A stretch of 64,000 bases of DNA from Nocardia vulneris (GCF_001613425.1 NZ_BDCI01000023.1:248001-312000), one strand, 5' to 3'; positions 32,343-41,672 are shown, numbered from the stretch's first letter. Notes: generated by a model not told the origin, from the letters alone. Translations and numbers: made by a program.

Positions 32343-32641
32343 ACACCCAGAATTCGCAGCGTTTCAGCACCGGCAGTGGTGTAGCTTTCGTGCGCCTTGG
32401 CCAGCGCCGCTTCCAAAGCCGCCAGACCGTCCTGCATATCGGCCACCCCTGCGACCCATTCCCTGTGCGCGTCACTGTAAGCCACCGCCGCAGCACCGAC
32501 CCACACACCTTCGACCTCTGCGGCTTTCGCCTCGAGCTCGGCCAGCCGATCAGCAACCGCGGCCTTATATCCACGCATCCGCGCAGCCAACTGCTCGAGC
32601 GCGTCGAGATCGACCGAGAACGACGGCGTATCAGCAGTCAC
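32339..32641 (-). CDS. WXG100 family type VII secretion target (1)
   Basis: 100 residues from GTG 32641 (AGGGGG upstream; TTG 32644 possible). Helix-turn-helix hairpin protein with the WXG turn 'EGVWVGAAAVAYSD' in the middle, flanked by amphipathic helices 'LAARMRGYKAAVADRLAELE' and 'MQDGLAALEAALAKAHESY'. It ends 'ETLRILGV' without a clear YxxxD/E. It overlaps the toxin by 4 bases, so it is translated together with it. Probably forms the secreted complex with its partner or the toxin's N-terminus. Confidence 0.82.
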   Translation of the reverse strand: MTADTPSFSVDLDALEQLAARMRGYKAAVADRLAELEAKAAEVEGVWVGAAAVAYSDAHREWVAGVADMQDGLAALEAALAKAHESYTTAGAETLRILGV

Positions 32642-32653
32642 CAATGCCCCCTC

Positions 32654-32965
32654 TCACGGCAAATCCAGCGAACTCACACCCGAAGCGAAGGACTGATCAG
32701 CCGACTGAAAAGTCTCGGCAGAAACCCCCAAACTGCCCGCCAACTCCAGCAACGCATCCCACACCTGATCGGCGCCCTCGTGGAACTCGTTCCACGCCGC
32801 CCCGAACGCACCCGCGTTGTTGCCGGTCCACCCCTCGATCGTGGACCTCGCATCGGTGACCAGCGACGCATACCCCGACCGGCACTCCTCAGCGATCCTG
32901 TACGCCAAACGCCCCAACGCCTCGACTTCCTCAGGATCAACCCGCACAGACGACCCATCAACCAT
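32654..32965 (-). CDS. WXG100 family type VII secretion target (2)
   Basis: 103 residues from ATG 32965, GGAGGGG 10 bases upstream. The central turn is 'TIEGWTGNNAGAFGAAWNEF' (WTG), with helices 'EEVEALGRLAYRIAEECR' and 'DQVWDALLELAGSLGVSA' on either side. It is the first gene of the four-gene module WXG100-WXG100-toxin-immunity, all on the minus strand with gaps below 15 bases. No ESX core genes (EccC etc.) are in the window, so a remote ESX system must export it. Confidence 0.82.
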   Translation of the reverse strand: MVDGSSVRVDPEEVEALGRLAYRIAEECRSGYASLVTDARSTIEGWTGNNAGAFGAAWNEFHEGADQVWDALLELAGSLGVSAETFQSADQSFASGVSSLDLP

Positions 32966-33145
32966 GATCAGCCACCCCTCCAATACCTGGTTCAGATCAC
33001 CCGGTTATGAACTATGACGCGCCAGACGTTCCTGCGGTTCCAGGCCGAGATCACTCGTGTTCCCCGCCGTCGAGCGTCGATCCAGAGAGTCACGGTACCG
33101 GCGGTGGGCGGGTGTCGGGGGGTTCAGGAAGAATAGGGGGAATCG

Positions 33146-34819
33146 ATGCGAGGAGGGGCTGTGACGGACGGTCCGCTGATTGTGCAGAGTGACAAGACGC
33201 TGCTGCTGGAGGTCGACCACGAGTTGGCCGACGCGGCGCGGCAGGCGATCGCGCCGTTCGCCGAGTTGGAGCGGGCGCCGGAGCATGTGCACACCTATCG
33301 GGTGACGCCGTTGGCGCTGTGGAACGCGCGGGCGGCGGGACACGACGCCGAGCAGGTGGTGGACGCGCTGGTCAGCTTCTCCCGGTACGCGGTGCCGCAG
33401 CCGCTGCTGGTGGACGTGGTGGACACCATGGCCCGGTACGGGCGGTTGCAGCTGGTCAAGCATCCGGCACACGGTTTGACCCTGGTCAGCCTGGATCGCG
33501 CGGTGCTGGAAGAAGTGCTGCGGCACAAGAAGATCGCACCGATGCTCGGTGCCAGGCTGGACGACGACACGGTGGTCGTGCACGCCTCCGAGCGCGGGCG
33601 GATCAAGCAGATGCTGTTGAAGATCGGCTGGCCCGCGGAGGACCTGGCCGGCTACGTCGACGGTGAAGCGCACCCCATCGACCTGGACTACAGCGACGAC
33701 AAGTGGCATCTGCGCGATTACCAGGAACTGGCCGCCGACTCGTTCTGGGCGGGCGGGTCCGGTGTCGTCGTGCTGCCGTGTGGCGCGGGCAAGACCATGG
33801 TCGGCGCGGCCGCGATGGCCAAGGCGAAGGCGACCACGTTGATCCTGGTCACCAACACCGTGGCCGGTCGGCAGTGGCGGCGCGAGCTGCTGGCGCGCAC
33901 CTCGCTCACCGAGGACGAGATCGGCGAGTACTCGGGCGAGCGCAAGGAGATCCGCCCGGTCACCATCGCGACCTATCAGGTGATCACCCGGCGGACCAAG
34001 GGCGAGTACAAGCACCTGGAACTGTTCGACAGCCGCGACTGGGGCCTGGTCATCTACGACGAGGTGCACCTGCTGCCCGCGCCGGTCTTCCGGATGACCG
34101 CCGACCTGCAGTCGCGCCGGCGCCTCGGGCTGACCGCGACCCTGGTCCGGGAGGACGGCCGCGAGGGCGACGTCTTCTCGCTGATCGGCCCGAAGCGCTA
34201 CGACGCGCCGTGGAAGGACATCGAGGCGCAGGGCTGGATCGCCCCGGCCGACTGCGTCGAGGTGCGGGTGACGCTCACCGACGCGGAGCGGATGGCCTAC
34301 GCGACGGCGGAGCCGGAGGAGCGCTACAAGCTGTGCTCCACCGCGCACACGAAAATTCCGGTGGTGCAGTCGATTCTGGCCAAGCACGCGGACGCGCCGA
34401 CGCTGGTGATCGGTGCCTACCTGGACCAGCTCGACGAATTGGGCGCCGCGCTCAACGCCCCGGTGATCCAGGGTTCGACGAAAACCAAAGAGCGAGAAGA
34501 GCTTTTCGAGGCGTTCCGGCAGGGGGAGGTCCCCGTGCTGGTGGTGAGCAAGGTGGCGAACTTCTCCATCGATCTGCCGGAAGCGTCGGTCGCGGTGCAG
34601 GTTTCGGGTACGTTCGGTTCGCGTCAGGAGGAGGCGCAGCGCCTCGGCCGGCTGCTGCGGCCGAAACACGACGGCGGCCAAGCGCATTTCTATTCGGTGG
34701 TGGCCAGGGACACCCTCGACGCCGAATATGCCGCGCATCGCCAGCGTTTTCTCGCCGAACAGGGGTATGCCTATCGCATCACCGACGCAGACGACCTGCT
34801 CGGTCCGGCCATCGGATAA
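33146..34819 (+). CDS. DNA repair helicase XPB (Rv0861c homologue)
   Basis: 557 residues; SF2 3'-5' DNA helicase, archaeal/bacterial XPB. An N-terminal damage-recognition-like region precedes the helicase core: 'LPCGAGKTMVGAAAMAK' (Walker A, ~residue 212), 'VIYDEVHLLPAPVFRM' (DEVH box), 'GLTATLVREDGREGD' (RED motif typical of XPB), 'GSTKTKEREELF', 'VVSKVANFSIDLPEA', 'GSRQEEAQRLGRLLRPK' (motif VI). Near-identical order to Rv0861c. Start ATG 33146 or GTG 33161, both with purine-rich sites upstream. Its usual partner (Rv0862c type) lies downstream at 39378-41672 on the opposite strand. Confidence 0.94.
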   Translation: MRGGAVTDGPLIVQSDKTLLLEVDHELADAARQAIAPFAELERAPEHVHTYRVTPLALWNARAAGHDAEQVVDALVSFSRYAVPQPLLVDVVDTMARYGRLQLVKHPAHGLTLVSLDRAVLEEVLRHKKIAPMLGARLDDDTVVVHASERGRIKQMLLKIGWPAEDLAGYVDGEAHPIDLDYSDDKWHLRDYQELAADSFWAGGSGVVVLPCGAGKTMVGAAAMAKAKATTLILVTNTVAGRQWRRELLARTSLTEDEIGEYSGERKEIRPVTIATYQVITRRTKGEYKHLELFDSRDWGLVIYDEVHLLPAPVFRMTADLQSRRRLGLTATLVREDGREGDVFSLIGPKRYDAPWKDIEAQGWIAPADCVEVRVTLTDAERMAYATAEPEERYKLCSTAHTKIPVVQSILAKHADAPTLVIGAYLDQLDELGAALNAPVIQGSTKTKEREELFEAFRQGEVPVLVVSKVANFSIDLPEASVAVQVSGTFGSRQEEAQRLGRLLRPKHDGGQAHFYSVVARDTLDAEYAAHRQRFLAEQGYAYRITDADDLLGPAIG

Positions 34820-34860
34820 GCGGAGGCAATTCCTCCGCAAGCTGTGCTAGGAATAGGGAC

Positions 34861-35529
34861 GTGCGACGCTTCGAATTCCCGGTCGACCGCAAACATGCCC
34901 ATGCGGTCAACGAGGTGTTCGCCGACCAGCGACGGCTGCGCATCATGGCGATCGCGGCGGGGATCATCGCGACCACCGGTGCGGCCTATCTGATCTGGCT
35001 CGACCATCCGTGGGCCTACCTGCTGGCGGTCGCGTTCGTGCTCGGCGCGGTGGTGTCGGTGTGGGTGGCCGTCTGGACCTCGCGACACGCCAGCATGGAC
35101 AAGCTGTATGCCGACGGCGAGCTGGTGCCCGCGGTGATCTCGGAGACCTACCCGTCCGGCGTGGTGCTGCTGGCGCTGGTCGATGTGGCCAAGCCGGGCG
35201 CCACCGATTCGCATTACGCGCTGGTCATCCGCAAGGTCCGCGCGCTGCCGGGGCATGCGGCGAAAGCGGGCGAGCGGGTGCCCGCGGTCGCGGTGCGCAC
35301 CGATCGGGCGCCGCGGCAGGTGGGGGAGCGCTGGCAGTCGGTCAGCGCGATGCCCATCGCCTGGGGCACCACCGACGAAGCTGTCATCGAACGCGCCAGG
35401 GAGGCGATCAGCGACGTCGAATGGCGGCTGCTCACCGACAATCTCGCGCTCGCCGACAAGGTGCGTCGCGCTCCGGCCCGGCGGCTGCTGCTCGATCCGC
35501 ACCAGCTGCCCGGCGACCTGGGTTCCTGA
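34861..35529 (+). CDS. DUF3239 domain membrane-anchored protein
   Basis: 222 residues. Two transmembrane helices near residues 25-75 ('IMAIAAGIIATTGAAYLIWL', 'YLLAVAFVLGAVVSVWVAVW') precede a cytoplasmic or periplasmic domain of ~140 residues with 'ELVPAVISETYPSGVVLLAL' and 'VGERWQSVSAMPIAWGT', matching DUF3239. GTG 34861. It follows XPB by 41 bases on the same strand and may share its transcript. Function unknown. Confidence 0.78.
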   Translation: MRRFEFPVDRKHAHAVNEVFADQRRLRIMAIAAGIIATTGAAYLIWLDHPWAYLLAVAFVLGAVVSVWVAVWTSRHASMDKLYADGELVPAVISETYPSGVVLLALVDVAKPGATDSHYALVIRKVRALPGHAAKAGERVPAVAVRTDRAPRQVGERWQSVSAMPIAWGTTDEAVIERAREAISDVEWRLLTDNLALADKVRRAPARRLLLDPHQLPGDLGS

Positions 35530-35592
35530 CCGGCGACGAGTCCGGTTGTGATCTCCCTTAATTCGGGTTGCCACTGCGCATAGACTCCGAAG

Positions 35593-36231
35593 ATGGTTCC
35601 CCTGTCCAACCTGCTGGCGTTTCTGGCCGCGGCGGTCGTCCTCATCATCGTGCCCGGTCCCGGGGTGCTGTTCACCATCGGGCGGGCGCTGACTCTCGGT
35701 CGGCGCGCGGCGCTGCTCTCGGTGGCCGGGCACTGCCTCGGCGTCTTCTTCGTGCTGCTCCTGGTCGCGGTGGGGCTCGGCACCCTGCTCATGGCGTCGG
35801 CGTTGGCGCTCGCGGTGGTCAAGTTCGCCGGCGCGCTGTATCTGATCTATATCGGCATCCAGGCGATCCGGGAGCGCAAGTCGCTGCGCGCCGCGCTGGG
35901 CGCCGAGGTTGCGGTCGTGCCCACCACGAAGGTGCTGCGGCAGAGCGTGATCGTGGGGCTCACCAATCCGAAGGCGATCGTGTTCTTCGCGGCGATCCTG
36001 CCGCACTTCGCCGATCCGGCGGCCGGCTCGCTGCAACTGCAGTTCCTGATTCTCGGGTCGCTGTTCCTGGCCATCGCAGTGGTGTGCGACAGCGCGTGGG
36101 CGCTGCTGGCAGCCTCGGCACGGTCGTGGTTCGCGCGCTCGCCGCGTAGGTTGGAAGCGGTCGGCGGTGCAGGCGGGATGATGATCGTCGGCCTCGGCGC
36201 GTCGGTGGCACTGACCGGCAGCGCCGACTGA
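35593..36231 (+). CDS. LysE family translocator (second copy)
   Basis: 212 residues. 'IIVPGPGVLFTIGRALTLG' is the LysE/RhtB signature, with 'VVKFAGALYLIYIGIQAIRE' and 'VGLTNPKAIVFFAAILPHF' as the second repeat, and six transmembrane helices. A probable amino-acid or metabolite exporter. It is only distantly similar to the copy at 25294, so no recent duplication. ATG 35593. Confidence 0.88.
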   Translation: MVPLSNLLAFLAAAVVLIIVPGPGVLFTIGRALTLGRRAALLSVAGHCLGVFFVLLLVAVGLGTLLMASALALAVVKFAGALYLIYIGIQAIRERKSLRAALGAEVAVVPTTKVLRQSVIVGLTNPKAIVFFAAILPHFADPAAGSLQLQFLILGSLFLAIAVVCDSAWALLAASARSWFARSPRRLEAVGGAGGMMIVGLGASVALTGSAD

Positions 36232-36305
36232 ACCGACTACCATCCACCGAGGCTCGGTACGCCCGTACCGAAATGCCCGGCGGCGGAAAAAGGGGTGGTG
36301 TGCGA

Positions 36306-37709
36306 ATGAGGTTCGCCGGCTTGGTATGTGCCGCGGTCGCCGGAGCGCTCGTCACCGTGTCGGTGCCCGCCGCGGCCGACCCGCCGCCCGATCCGACGGT
36401 CGGTGCGCCGGGGCTCGGGGACCCGTATTACCCGCTGGACGGCAACGGCGGCTACGACGCCCGCCACTACGACGTCACCATCGAGTACGACCCGCCGAGC
36501 CATCAGCTCACCGGGTCCACCCGGATCGATGCCGTTGCCACCCAGGCGTTGCGCATGTTCAACCTGGATTTCGCGGGTCCTGCCGTGCGGATGGTCTCGG
36601 TGAACAACCTGCCCGCGTCGTTCGCCCGCAACGGCGAGCACGAACTCACCGTGACCCCGATGCTGCCGCTGCTGCCCGGCCTGCCGTTCACCGTGACCGT
36701 GGACTACGCGGGCACCGCCGAGAACACCGAGGGCGACGGCTGGACCTACGCGCCGAGTGGCGGCGCCTTCGCCGCGGGCGAGCCGCATTCCGCCTCGACC
36801 TGGTATCCGCTCAACGACACGCCGCTGGACAAGGCGACTTTCGCGCTGCACGCGACGGTCCCGGCGGAGTGGGAGGTGGTCTCCAACGGTCTGCGCACGC
36901 AGGACGCGGTGCAGGGCGACCGGCGCACGGTCGGCTGGGCGGTGAACCAACCGGTGGTCGGCTACCTGACCACGGTCGCGATCGACAAGTTCAGCTTCCT
37001 GGAGCAGCGCCGCGCCAACGGCACGCCGCTGATCAGCGCCTTCGCCCCGGAGGCCGAACGCAACCGGGAGACCGAGCAGCGGCTGCCGGAAATCCTCGAC
37101 TTCATCGAAAGCCTGTACGGCCCTTACCCGTTCGAGACCTCGGGCGGCATCTACGTGGACGCCGACATCATGTTCTCGCTGGAGACCCAGACCCGGCCGA
37201 TCTACGCGCCGTGGACCGACCTGCCGACCGTGGTGCACGAGATCGCGCACCAGTGGTGGGGCGATTCGGTGTCGGTGCGCCAGTGGTCCGATATCTGCCT
37301 GAACGAATGCTTCGCCAGCTACACCGCCGACTACCTGTGGCCGGAGCAGAAGGAAGGCAAGGACGTCGACGCGGAGTATCGCCAGACGCTGCAGCAGTAC
37401 CTGGACAACAGCGAGTTCTGGCAGATCCCGCTGGCGAACCCGGGCGCCGGAAACGAATTCACCTCGGTCTACTACCGCGGCCCGCTGTTCCTGCACGCGC
37501 TGCGCAGGCAACTCGGCGACGCCGTGTTCTTCGGCGCGGTAAGGGAATTCAACACGAACCACGCCTACGGTAACGCGTCGATGCCGGAGTTCCGCAAGTT
37601 CGTACAGTCCAAATCGCCGACGGATCTCACCGGCTTCTTCGACGCCTGGCTCGATCAGGCCGCGCCGCCGCCGGCCGAGTATCTCTACCCGGGCAGCCTG
37701 CGCGGCTGA
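36306..37709 (+). CDS. Secreted M1 family zinc metallopeptidase
   Basis: 467 residues. Sec signal peptide 'FAGLVCAAVAGALVTVSVPAAA' with cleavage near residue 25. Mature N-terminal beta domain 'HYDVTIEYDPPSHQLTGST', then the M1 catalytic domain with zinc site 'VVHEIAHQWWGD' (HEXXH) and the third ligand Glu in 'LNECFASYTADY', 18 residues further. 'MFSLETQTRP' takes the place of the GAMEN substrate loop. The family's C-terminal domain IV is absent, as in short actinobacterial M1 enzymes. ATG 36306 with AGGGG upstream; GTG 36300 possible. Acts outside the cell. Confidence 0.9.
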   Translation: MRFAGLVCAAVAGALVTVSVPAAADPPPDPTVGAPGLGDPYYPLDGNGGYDARHYDVTIEYDPPSHQLTGSTRIDAVATQALRMFNLDFAGPAVRMVSVNNLPASFARNGEHELTVTPMLPLLPGLPFTVTVDYAGTAENTEGDGWTYAPSGGAFAAGEPHSASTWYPLNDTPLDKATFALHATVPAEWEVVSNGLRTQDAVQGDRRTVGWAVNQPVVGYLTTVAIDKFSFLEQRRANGTPLISAFAPEAERNRETEQRLPEILDFIESLYGPYPFETSGGIYVDADIMFSLETQTRPIYAPWTDLPTVVHEIAHQWWGDSVSVRQWSDICLNECFASYTADYLWPEQKEGKDVDAEYRQTLQQYLDNSEFWQIPLANPGAGNEFTSVYYRGPLFLHALRRQLGDAVFFGAVREFNTNHAYGNASMPEFRKFVQSKSPTDLTGFFDAWLDQAAPPPAEYLYPGSLRG

Positions 37710-37726
37710 GCCGCGCACCGCTGTCG

Positions 37727-38545
37727 TCAATCCGCGACGCGCTCGCGGGCCCGTGCCACCCACCGCTCGACCCGGTCGAGTTGTCGCTGGGCCGAACGTA
37801 ATTCGTCCTGCGCCGCACGCTCGGCGGTGCGGCCGAACTGACGCTCCTGCTCGGCGTGCGCGAGCGCGTCCTTCAGCTCGGCGATCCGGGAGTCGATCTC
37901 GCCCAGTCGATTCGTCGCCTGCTCGGCCTCGGCGGTCGCGGAATCCTTTGCCGCGCGGGCGGACTCGAGCGCTTCCAGTGCGTCGTCCAGCTCGCGGCGT
38001 GCGTCGTCGTCGGCTGCGGTGTCCTGCGGCGGTGCGGCCGGAGGATCGTCGAGCGCCACCAGACCGGGTCCGGCCGGGCCGAAGCCCGAGTAGGTCTGTG
38101 CGGTGGCCAAGGTGCCGGTGCGTACCAGGTCGGCGACCTCCGGGTCGGCCAGTGCCGCGGTCAGGGTCTGCCCGATCTCGCGCAGCACGTTCTCGCTCAC
38201 CGGGTGTCCCTGCTCGGCCGCGAGCGCGCCCGCCTTCTTCGCCAGCGCGTTGACCGCCTGCTGGCGCTGTCCGGTGAGGGTGCGCAGTTCGTCGCCGGAG
38301 AGCCGCTGCTGGGCGGTGCGCAACGCCGCCCCCAGTTGCAACAGCGCTTCGACCTCGTCCGGCGCCGCACGGGCCAGCAGGTTCGCCGTCCACGCGGTGA
38401 CCGTCGGTTTGCGCAACTTGCCGATCGCGGCCGCGAGTTCCTTGTCGCCCGCGTCCTTGGCGGCCTTGACCTGGGCGGTGCGCGCCGGCACGAACTCGTT
38501 CGGCGCGAGCCCGTACAGGTCGACGGCGATGTCGTCCAGGGTCAT
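37727..38545 (-). CDS. Coiled-coil protein of unknown function
   Basis: 272 residues. The first ~120 residues are helical and Ala-rich ('LYGLAPNEFVPARTAQVKAA', 'KLRKPTVTAWTANLLAR'), residues ~120-175 a linker with Ala/Pro, and residues ~175-270 a long coiled coil ('DALEALESARAAKDSATAE', 'RLGEIDSRIAELKDALAH') ending in Arg-rich sequence. 'PTVTAWTANLLA' is a pattern shared by actinobacterial proteins of this type. ATG 38545; MVSMTLDD is an alternative. Function unknown. Convergent with the M1 peptidase, 17 bases apart. Confidence 0.75.
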   Translation of the reverse strand: MTLDDIAVDLYGLAPNEFVPARTAQVKAAKDAGDKELAAAIGKLRKPTVTAWTANLLARAAPDEVEALLQLGAALRTAQQRLSGDELRTLTGQRQQAVNALAKKAGALAAEQGHPVSENVLREIGQTLTAALADPEVADLVRTGTLATAQTYSGFGPAGPGLVALDDPPAAPPQDTAADDDARRELDDALEALESARAAKDSATAEAEQATNRLGEIDSRIAELKDALAHAEQERQFGRTAERAAQDELRSAQRQLDRVERWVARARERVAD

Positions 38546-38639
38546 ACTGACCAAGCGTAACGACTTGCTCGCAGGAACCGACAGAGACCACGTATCGGAC
38601 GAGTGTCCACGTTGTGGTCATGCGCGAAAGGCATTGCTA

Positions 38640-38729
38640 GTGAATTACTTTGGACTCCAGTTGCTCGGCCGTCTGCTCCCGAGCATCCTCGGCTACTCGC
38701 TGCTCGGCATGTGGGGCACCATCTGGTGA
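38640..38729 (+). CDS. Possible 29-residue hydrophobic peptide
   Basis: GTG to TGA frame starting MNYFGLQLLGRLLPSILG with a Trp/Gly-rich end, preceded by gaaagg at 7 bases. It lies in the gap between the divergent coiled-coil gene and the lipoprotein gene. Composition is that of a single membrane-interacting helix. No homologue is known to me, and a chance frame cannot be excluded. Confidence 0.25.
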   Translation: MNYFGLQLLGRLLPSILGYSLLGMWGTIW

Positions 38730-38837
38730 GCCGAGGCGGGGTATCAACCCTGGAGTTGATGCGGGCGTGTCGCGCGTCCGGGTATTCTCACCGCGTTCGC
38801 GACCGGCGTGAATGTGTTCGGTGAGAGAGGTTTTCAG

Positions 38838-39368
38838 GTGAAGTTTCCAGGAGCGAGGTTGCTGGCGCGTGTGGTGCTCGCCCTCGTAGCGGTGGCCGCG
38901 GTGGTGGTCACGGTGGTCGGCTGTTCCGCGGCCAAGGACGCGAGCAAGTCCGACACGGCCAAGGCCAAGGTCGGCGACTGCATCAACGTCATCACGGGAT
39001 CGTCCACCGACGCCAAGACCGAGCCGATCGACTGCTCGTCGGAGAAGGCCGTGTACAAGGTCGCGCAGTCCAACGACAAGAAGGTCGAGTGCGCGACCGA
39101 CTACACCTCCTACGAGGAGACCCTGGGCGGCGGCACCACCGCTTTCCTGTGCCTCGCGCCCAACTTCAAGCAGGACGCCTGCTACAACGAGAGCACGACC
39201 ACCGGCTACAAGCACGTGGCCTGCACGTCCAGCGAGGCGACGTTCAAGGTGGTGAAGCGGATCGACGGCGAGGCCGACGAACTGCTGTGCGGCGCGGACG
39301 CCACCAGCTTCCGGCTCATCTCCGAGGCGCCGAAGATCACCTTCTGCCTGGCCAAGCCGCAGGCCTGA
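38838..39368 (+). CDS. LppU-like lipoprotein
   Basis: 176 residues from GTG 38838. Lipoprotein signal: basic start, hydrophobic 'VVLALVAVAAVVVTV' and lipobox 'VVGC', giving lipidated Cys near residue 30. The mature domain has 'AKVGDCINVITG', 'PIDCSSEKAVYKVAQ' and six further Cys in paired spacing, the pattern of the LppU/SCO3897 family. Anchored outside the membrane. Role unknown. Convergent with the helicase-partner gene, 9 bases apart. Confidence 0.82.
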   Translation: MKFPGARLLARVVLALVAVAAVVVTVVGCSAAKDASKSDTAKAKVGDCINVITGSSTDAKTEPIDCSSEKAVYKVAQSNDKKVECATDYTSYEETLGGGTTAFLCLAPNFKQDACYNESTTTGYKHVACTSSEATFKVVKRIDGEADELLCGADATSFRLISEAPKITFCLAKPQA

Positions 39369-39377
39369 TCCCTTCGA

Positions 39378-41672
39378 TCATTCGATGAGGGCGACGGATG
39401 CGATCCGGTGCAACGTGAAGTGCCGGATCGCTCCCGTCACCGGGTCCAGCGCGTCCAGCTGGCCGTTGCCCACCTTGAGCGGTTCCACCACGCGCTGGGT
39501 CGCGACGCCCTGCGCGTCCACGTAGCCGATATTGACCGGCCGGCGCACCCGCGCCGCCAATTGCAGCAGCGCCAGCGTCGCGGCCGTATTTGTCCTGGTG
39601 CCGTCCGTGCGGACCGCTTGCGCCGAGCGGGCACTGGTGGCGCGTTCGGCCGCCCGCAGTTCGGTGACGAGCAGCTCGAGCTGTTCGGTGCTCGGCGGCG
39701 TCGGCCGCCACGGCTGCCGGGCATTGGGCCGGATGGAAATCCGCGCGCCCCGCTGCCGCAGATCCACGATGACGCCCGCCGAATCCTCGCCCGCCGGTGC
39801 GAAACCGGCCGCCCGCAGCTGCTCGAGCACCTCGCCGAGCGGCGCCTGCGCGATGGCGACCGTCGGCGCGATCGCGCGCAGCGCCAGTGTGCCCGCCACC
39901 GGTGCGGCCAGCACCTGGGCCAGCAGGGCCGGGTCGTCGCTGCGCAGGAACGACTGCGCCATACCGGCCCGCAGCTGTCCGTGCCGCCGTGCCACATCGT
40001 CGATCAGGTAGGTGAGCGCCTGCGGAATCGGCGTCCGCGAGTGCTTGGTGAACAGCGCGTGCAGCTCCGCCGCGGTCAGCCCGGCGTCGAGCGCCCGCCG
40101 AACCGAGGTCTCGCTGATCCGGTAAACCGTTGCCGCGCCAGCGGATTCGACATCGGCGACCAGCGCGACCCGATGCTGTAGCTCGGCGGTCAGCGGGCCG
40201 GGCGCGATCACCGTGAGATCGGCCTGGACCAGCACATGGTCGACCGGGGCGGGCAGCGCCGCCTCCATCTCCGCCTCGGCGTCGGCCGCGCTGCTCGCTT
40301 CGCCGTGCAGCAGCGCCCGCGCCGCGGAGCCGAGCGCGTCGCGCCCGACGAAGCCGAGCGCGGCCGCCTCGGCGAGCGTGTGCTCGACTGCCTCGAGCCG
40401 GAAGTGCCTGCGCCAGCGCGGTTGCCGCCACGCGAGCACCCGGCCGATGTCGGCGGGCGTGAGGGCACTGCCGGACGGATACTCGGAGAGCAGACCGAGG
40501 ATGGCGTGGCGGTCGCGCGGCGCGTGCGGGTTCCGCAGCTCCAGCGCGAGCGCCGCGAGCGGTTTGTCGTTGGCGTCGCGCATGCCGATCATCCATGGCA
40601 TCCGATCCAATTCGAGCCACGCGACGGCCAGCGCCGCCCAGCGCCGGGCGAGTGGAGCCTCCAGCCACGCCTCCACAGCGGGGGTCGGCGCCCAGAAATC
40701 GTCGGTCGAATCGAGCTCCGGCGGCGGGTCCGGCAAACCCTTTTCGATCAGTTTCGCGGCGGCCAGCAGTTCGACCAGCAAACCGGCGCGTGGCTCGTCG
40801 ATCCCGGTCTGCTTGGCGACGCGGCGCAATTCGCGCACGCCGAGTCCGCCCGCGCGCAAGGCGGGCGCGGGCGCCTGCCCGAGCGCGTCGATGATCGCGG
40901 CGCAGTGCCGCAGCAGCTCGCCCACCTCACCCGCGGCCACCGCGTTCACCTCGGCGGAGGTGTGCTTCTTGGCTTTCGGCTTGGGCGGGGTCAACGCGTG
41001 CGGGTGCGTCACGGGTTCGTTGCGCAGCACCTGGCCGACCGTGACCGGCAATTCCACCGTCTCGTCATCGATGCGGTGCACCAGTCTGCGGGCGAGTAGC
41101 TGCTGGATCGGCCGGTCCGCCGGGGTGCCCGGTGCGGCATCCTTCGTGCGCCCCCGCGGGCCGGTGGTGGCCAGCTTGTCCAGCAGTGCCCTGGCGGCGG
41201 CGGGGAGCTCGGGCAGCGCCGCGCGCACCTCGGGTTCGGTGAGAGCGTCGGGGATCTCGGTGGTGCTGCCGATCGGCCACGGCAGCGCCTCGACGGCCGC
41301 GGTGACCAGATGCAGCTCGTCCTCGACGAGCCAGACCAGCGCCCGATCGGTCAATCGGGTGAGCGCCGCGTCGATCGCCGCGGCGCTCACGCGTTCGTTC
41401 AGCTGCACGTGCAACTCGGCGCGCCGCAGCGGCGCGCCGTTGCTCTCGGTACGCGTCACGCCGTGCACGGCAAGGGTTTCCAGGATCGCGAAATCGAGAG
41501 TGTCCAGGTCGTCGGTGGCGCGCAGCACCGAGGCCCGCTGCTCGGCGCGCGCGGCGAGCACCGCCATCGAGGACGGCAGCGGCACGGCCAGATCGGGCCG
41601 GAGTTCGAGCAGCGTCACCAATTGGGCATCACTACGTGCACCGAGCCATCCGGCAAGGGAGGTCGACGTCAT
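39378..41672 (-). CDS. Helicase-associated protein with WYL-like C-terminus (Rv0862c homologue)
   Basis: 764 residues. A helical N-terminal region ('LAGWLGARSDAQLVTLLELR') matches Rv0862c, which is encoded next to XPB in mycobacteria. 'VDHVLVQADLTVIAPGPL' belongs to the XPB/Ssl2-like helicase C-terminal (Helicase_C_3) domain, and the last ~60 residues ('PVNIGYVDAQGVATQRVVEP', 'ALDPVTGAIRHFTLHRI') form a WYL-like ligand-sensing domain. There are no Walker motifs, so it is probably a regulator or partner of XPB, not a helicase. ATG 41672; a longer frame to 41903 is antisense to the next gene. Confidence 0.87.
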   Translation of the reverse strand: MTSTSLAGWLGARSDAQLVTLLELRPDLAVPLPSSMAVLAARAEQRASVLRATDDLDTLDFAILETLAVHGVTRTESNGAPLRRAELHVQLNERVSAAAIDAALTRLTDRALVWLVEDELHLVTAAVEALPWPIGSTTEIPDALTEPEVRAALPELPAAARALLDKLATTGPRGRTKDAAPGTPADRPIQQLLARRLVHRIDDETVELPVTVGQVLRNEPVTHPHALTPPKPKAKKHTSAEVNAVAAGEVGELLRHCAAIIDALGQAPAPALRAGGLGVRELRRVAKQTGIDEPRAGLLVELLAAAKLIEKGLPDPPPELDSTDDFWAPTPAVEAWLEAPLARRWAALAVAWLELDRMPWMIGMRDANDKPLAALALELRNPHAPRDRHAILGLLSEYPSGSALTPADIGRVLAWRQPRWRRHFRLEAVEHTLAEAAALGFVGRDALGSAARALLHGEASSAADAEAEMEAALPAPVDHVLVQADLTVIAPGPLTAELQHRVALVADVESAGAATVYRISETSVRRALDAGLTAAELHALFTKHSRTPIPQALTYLIDDVARRHGQLRAGMAQSFLRSDDPALLAQVLAAPVAGTLALRAIAPTVAIAQAPLGEVLEQLRAAGFAPAGEDSAGVIVDLRQRGARISIRPNARQPWRPTPPSTEQLELLVTELRAAERATSARSAQAVRTDGTRTNTAATLALLQLAARVRRPVNIGYVDAQGVATQRVVEPLKVGNGQLDALDPVTGAIRHFTLHRIASVALIE

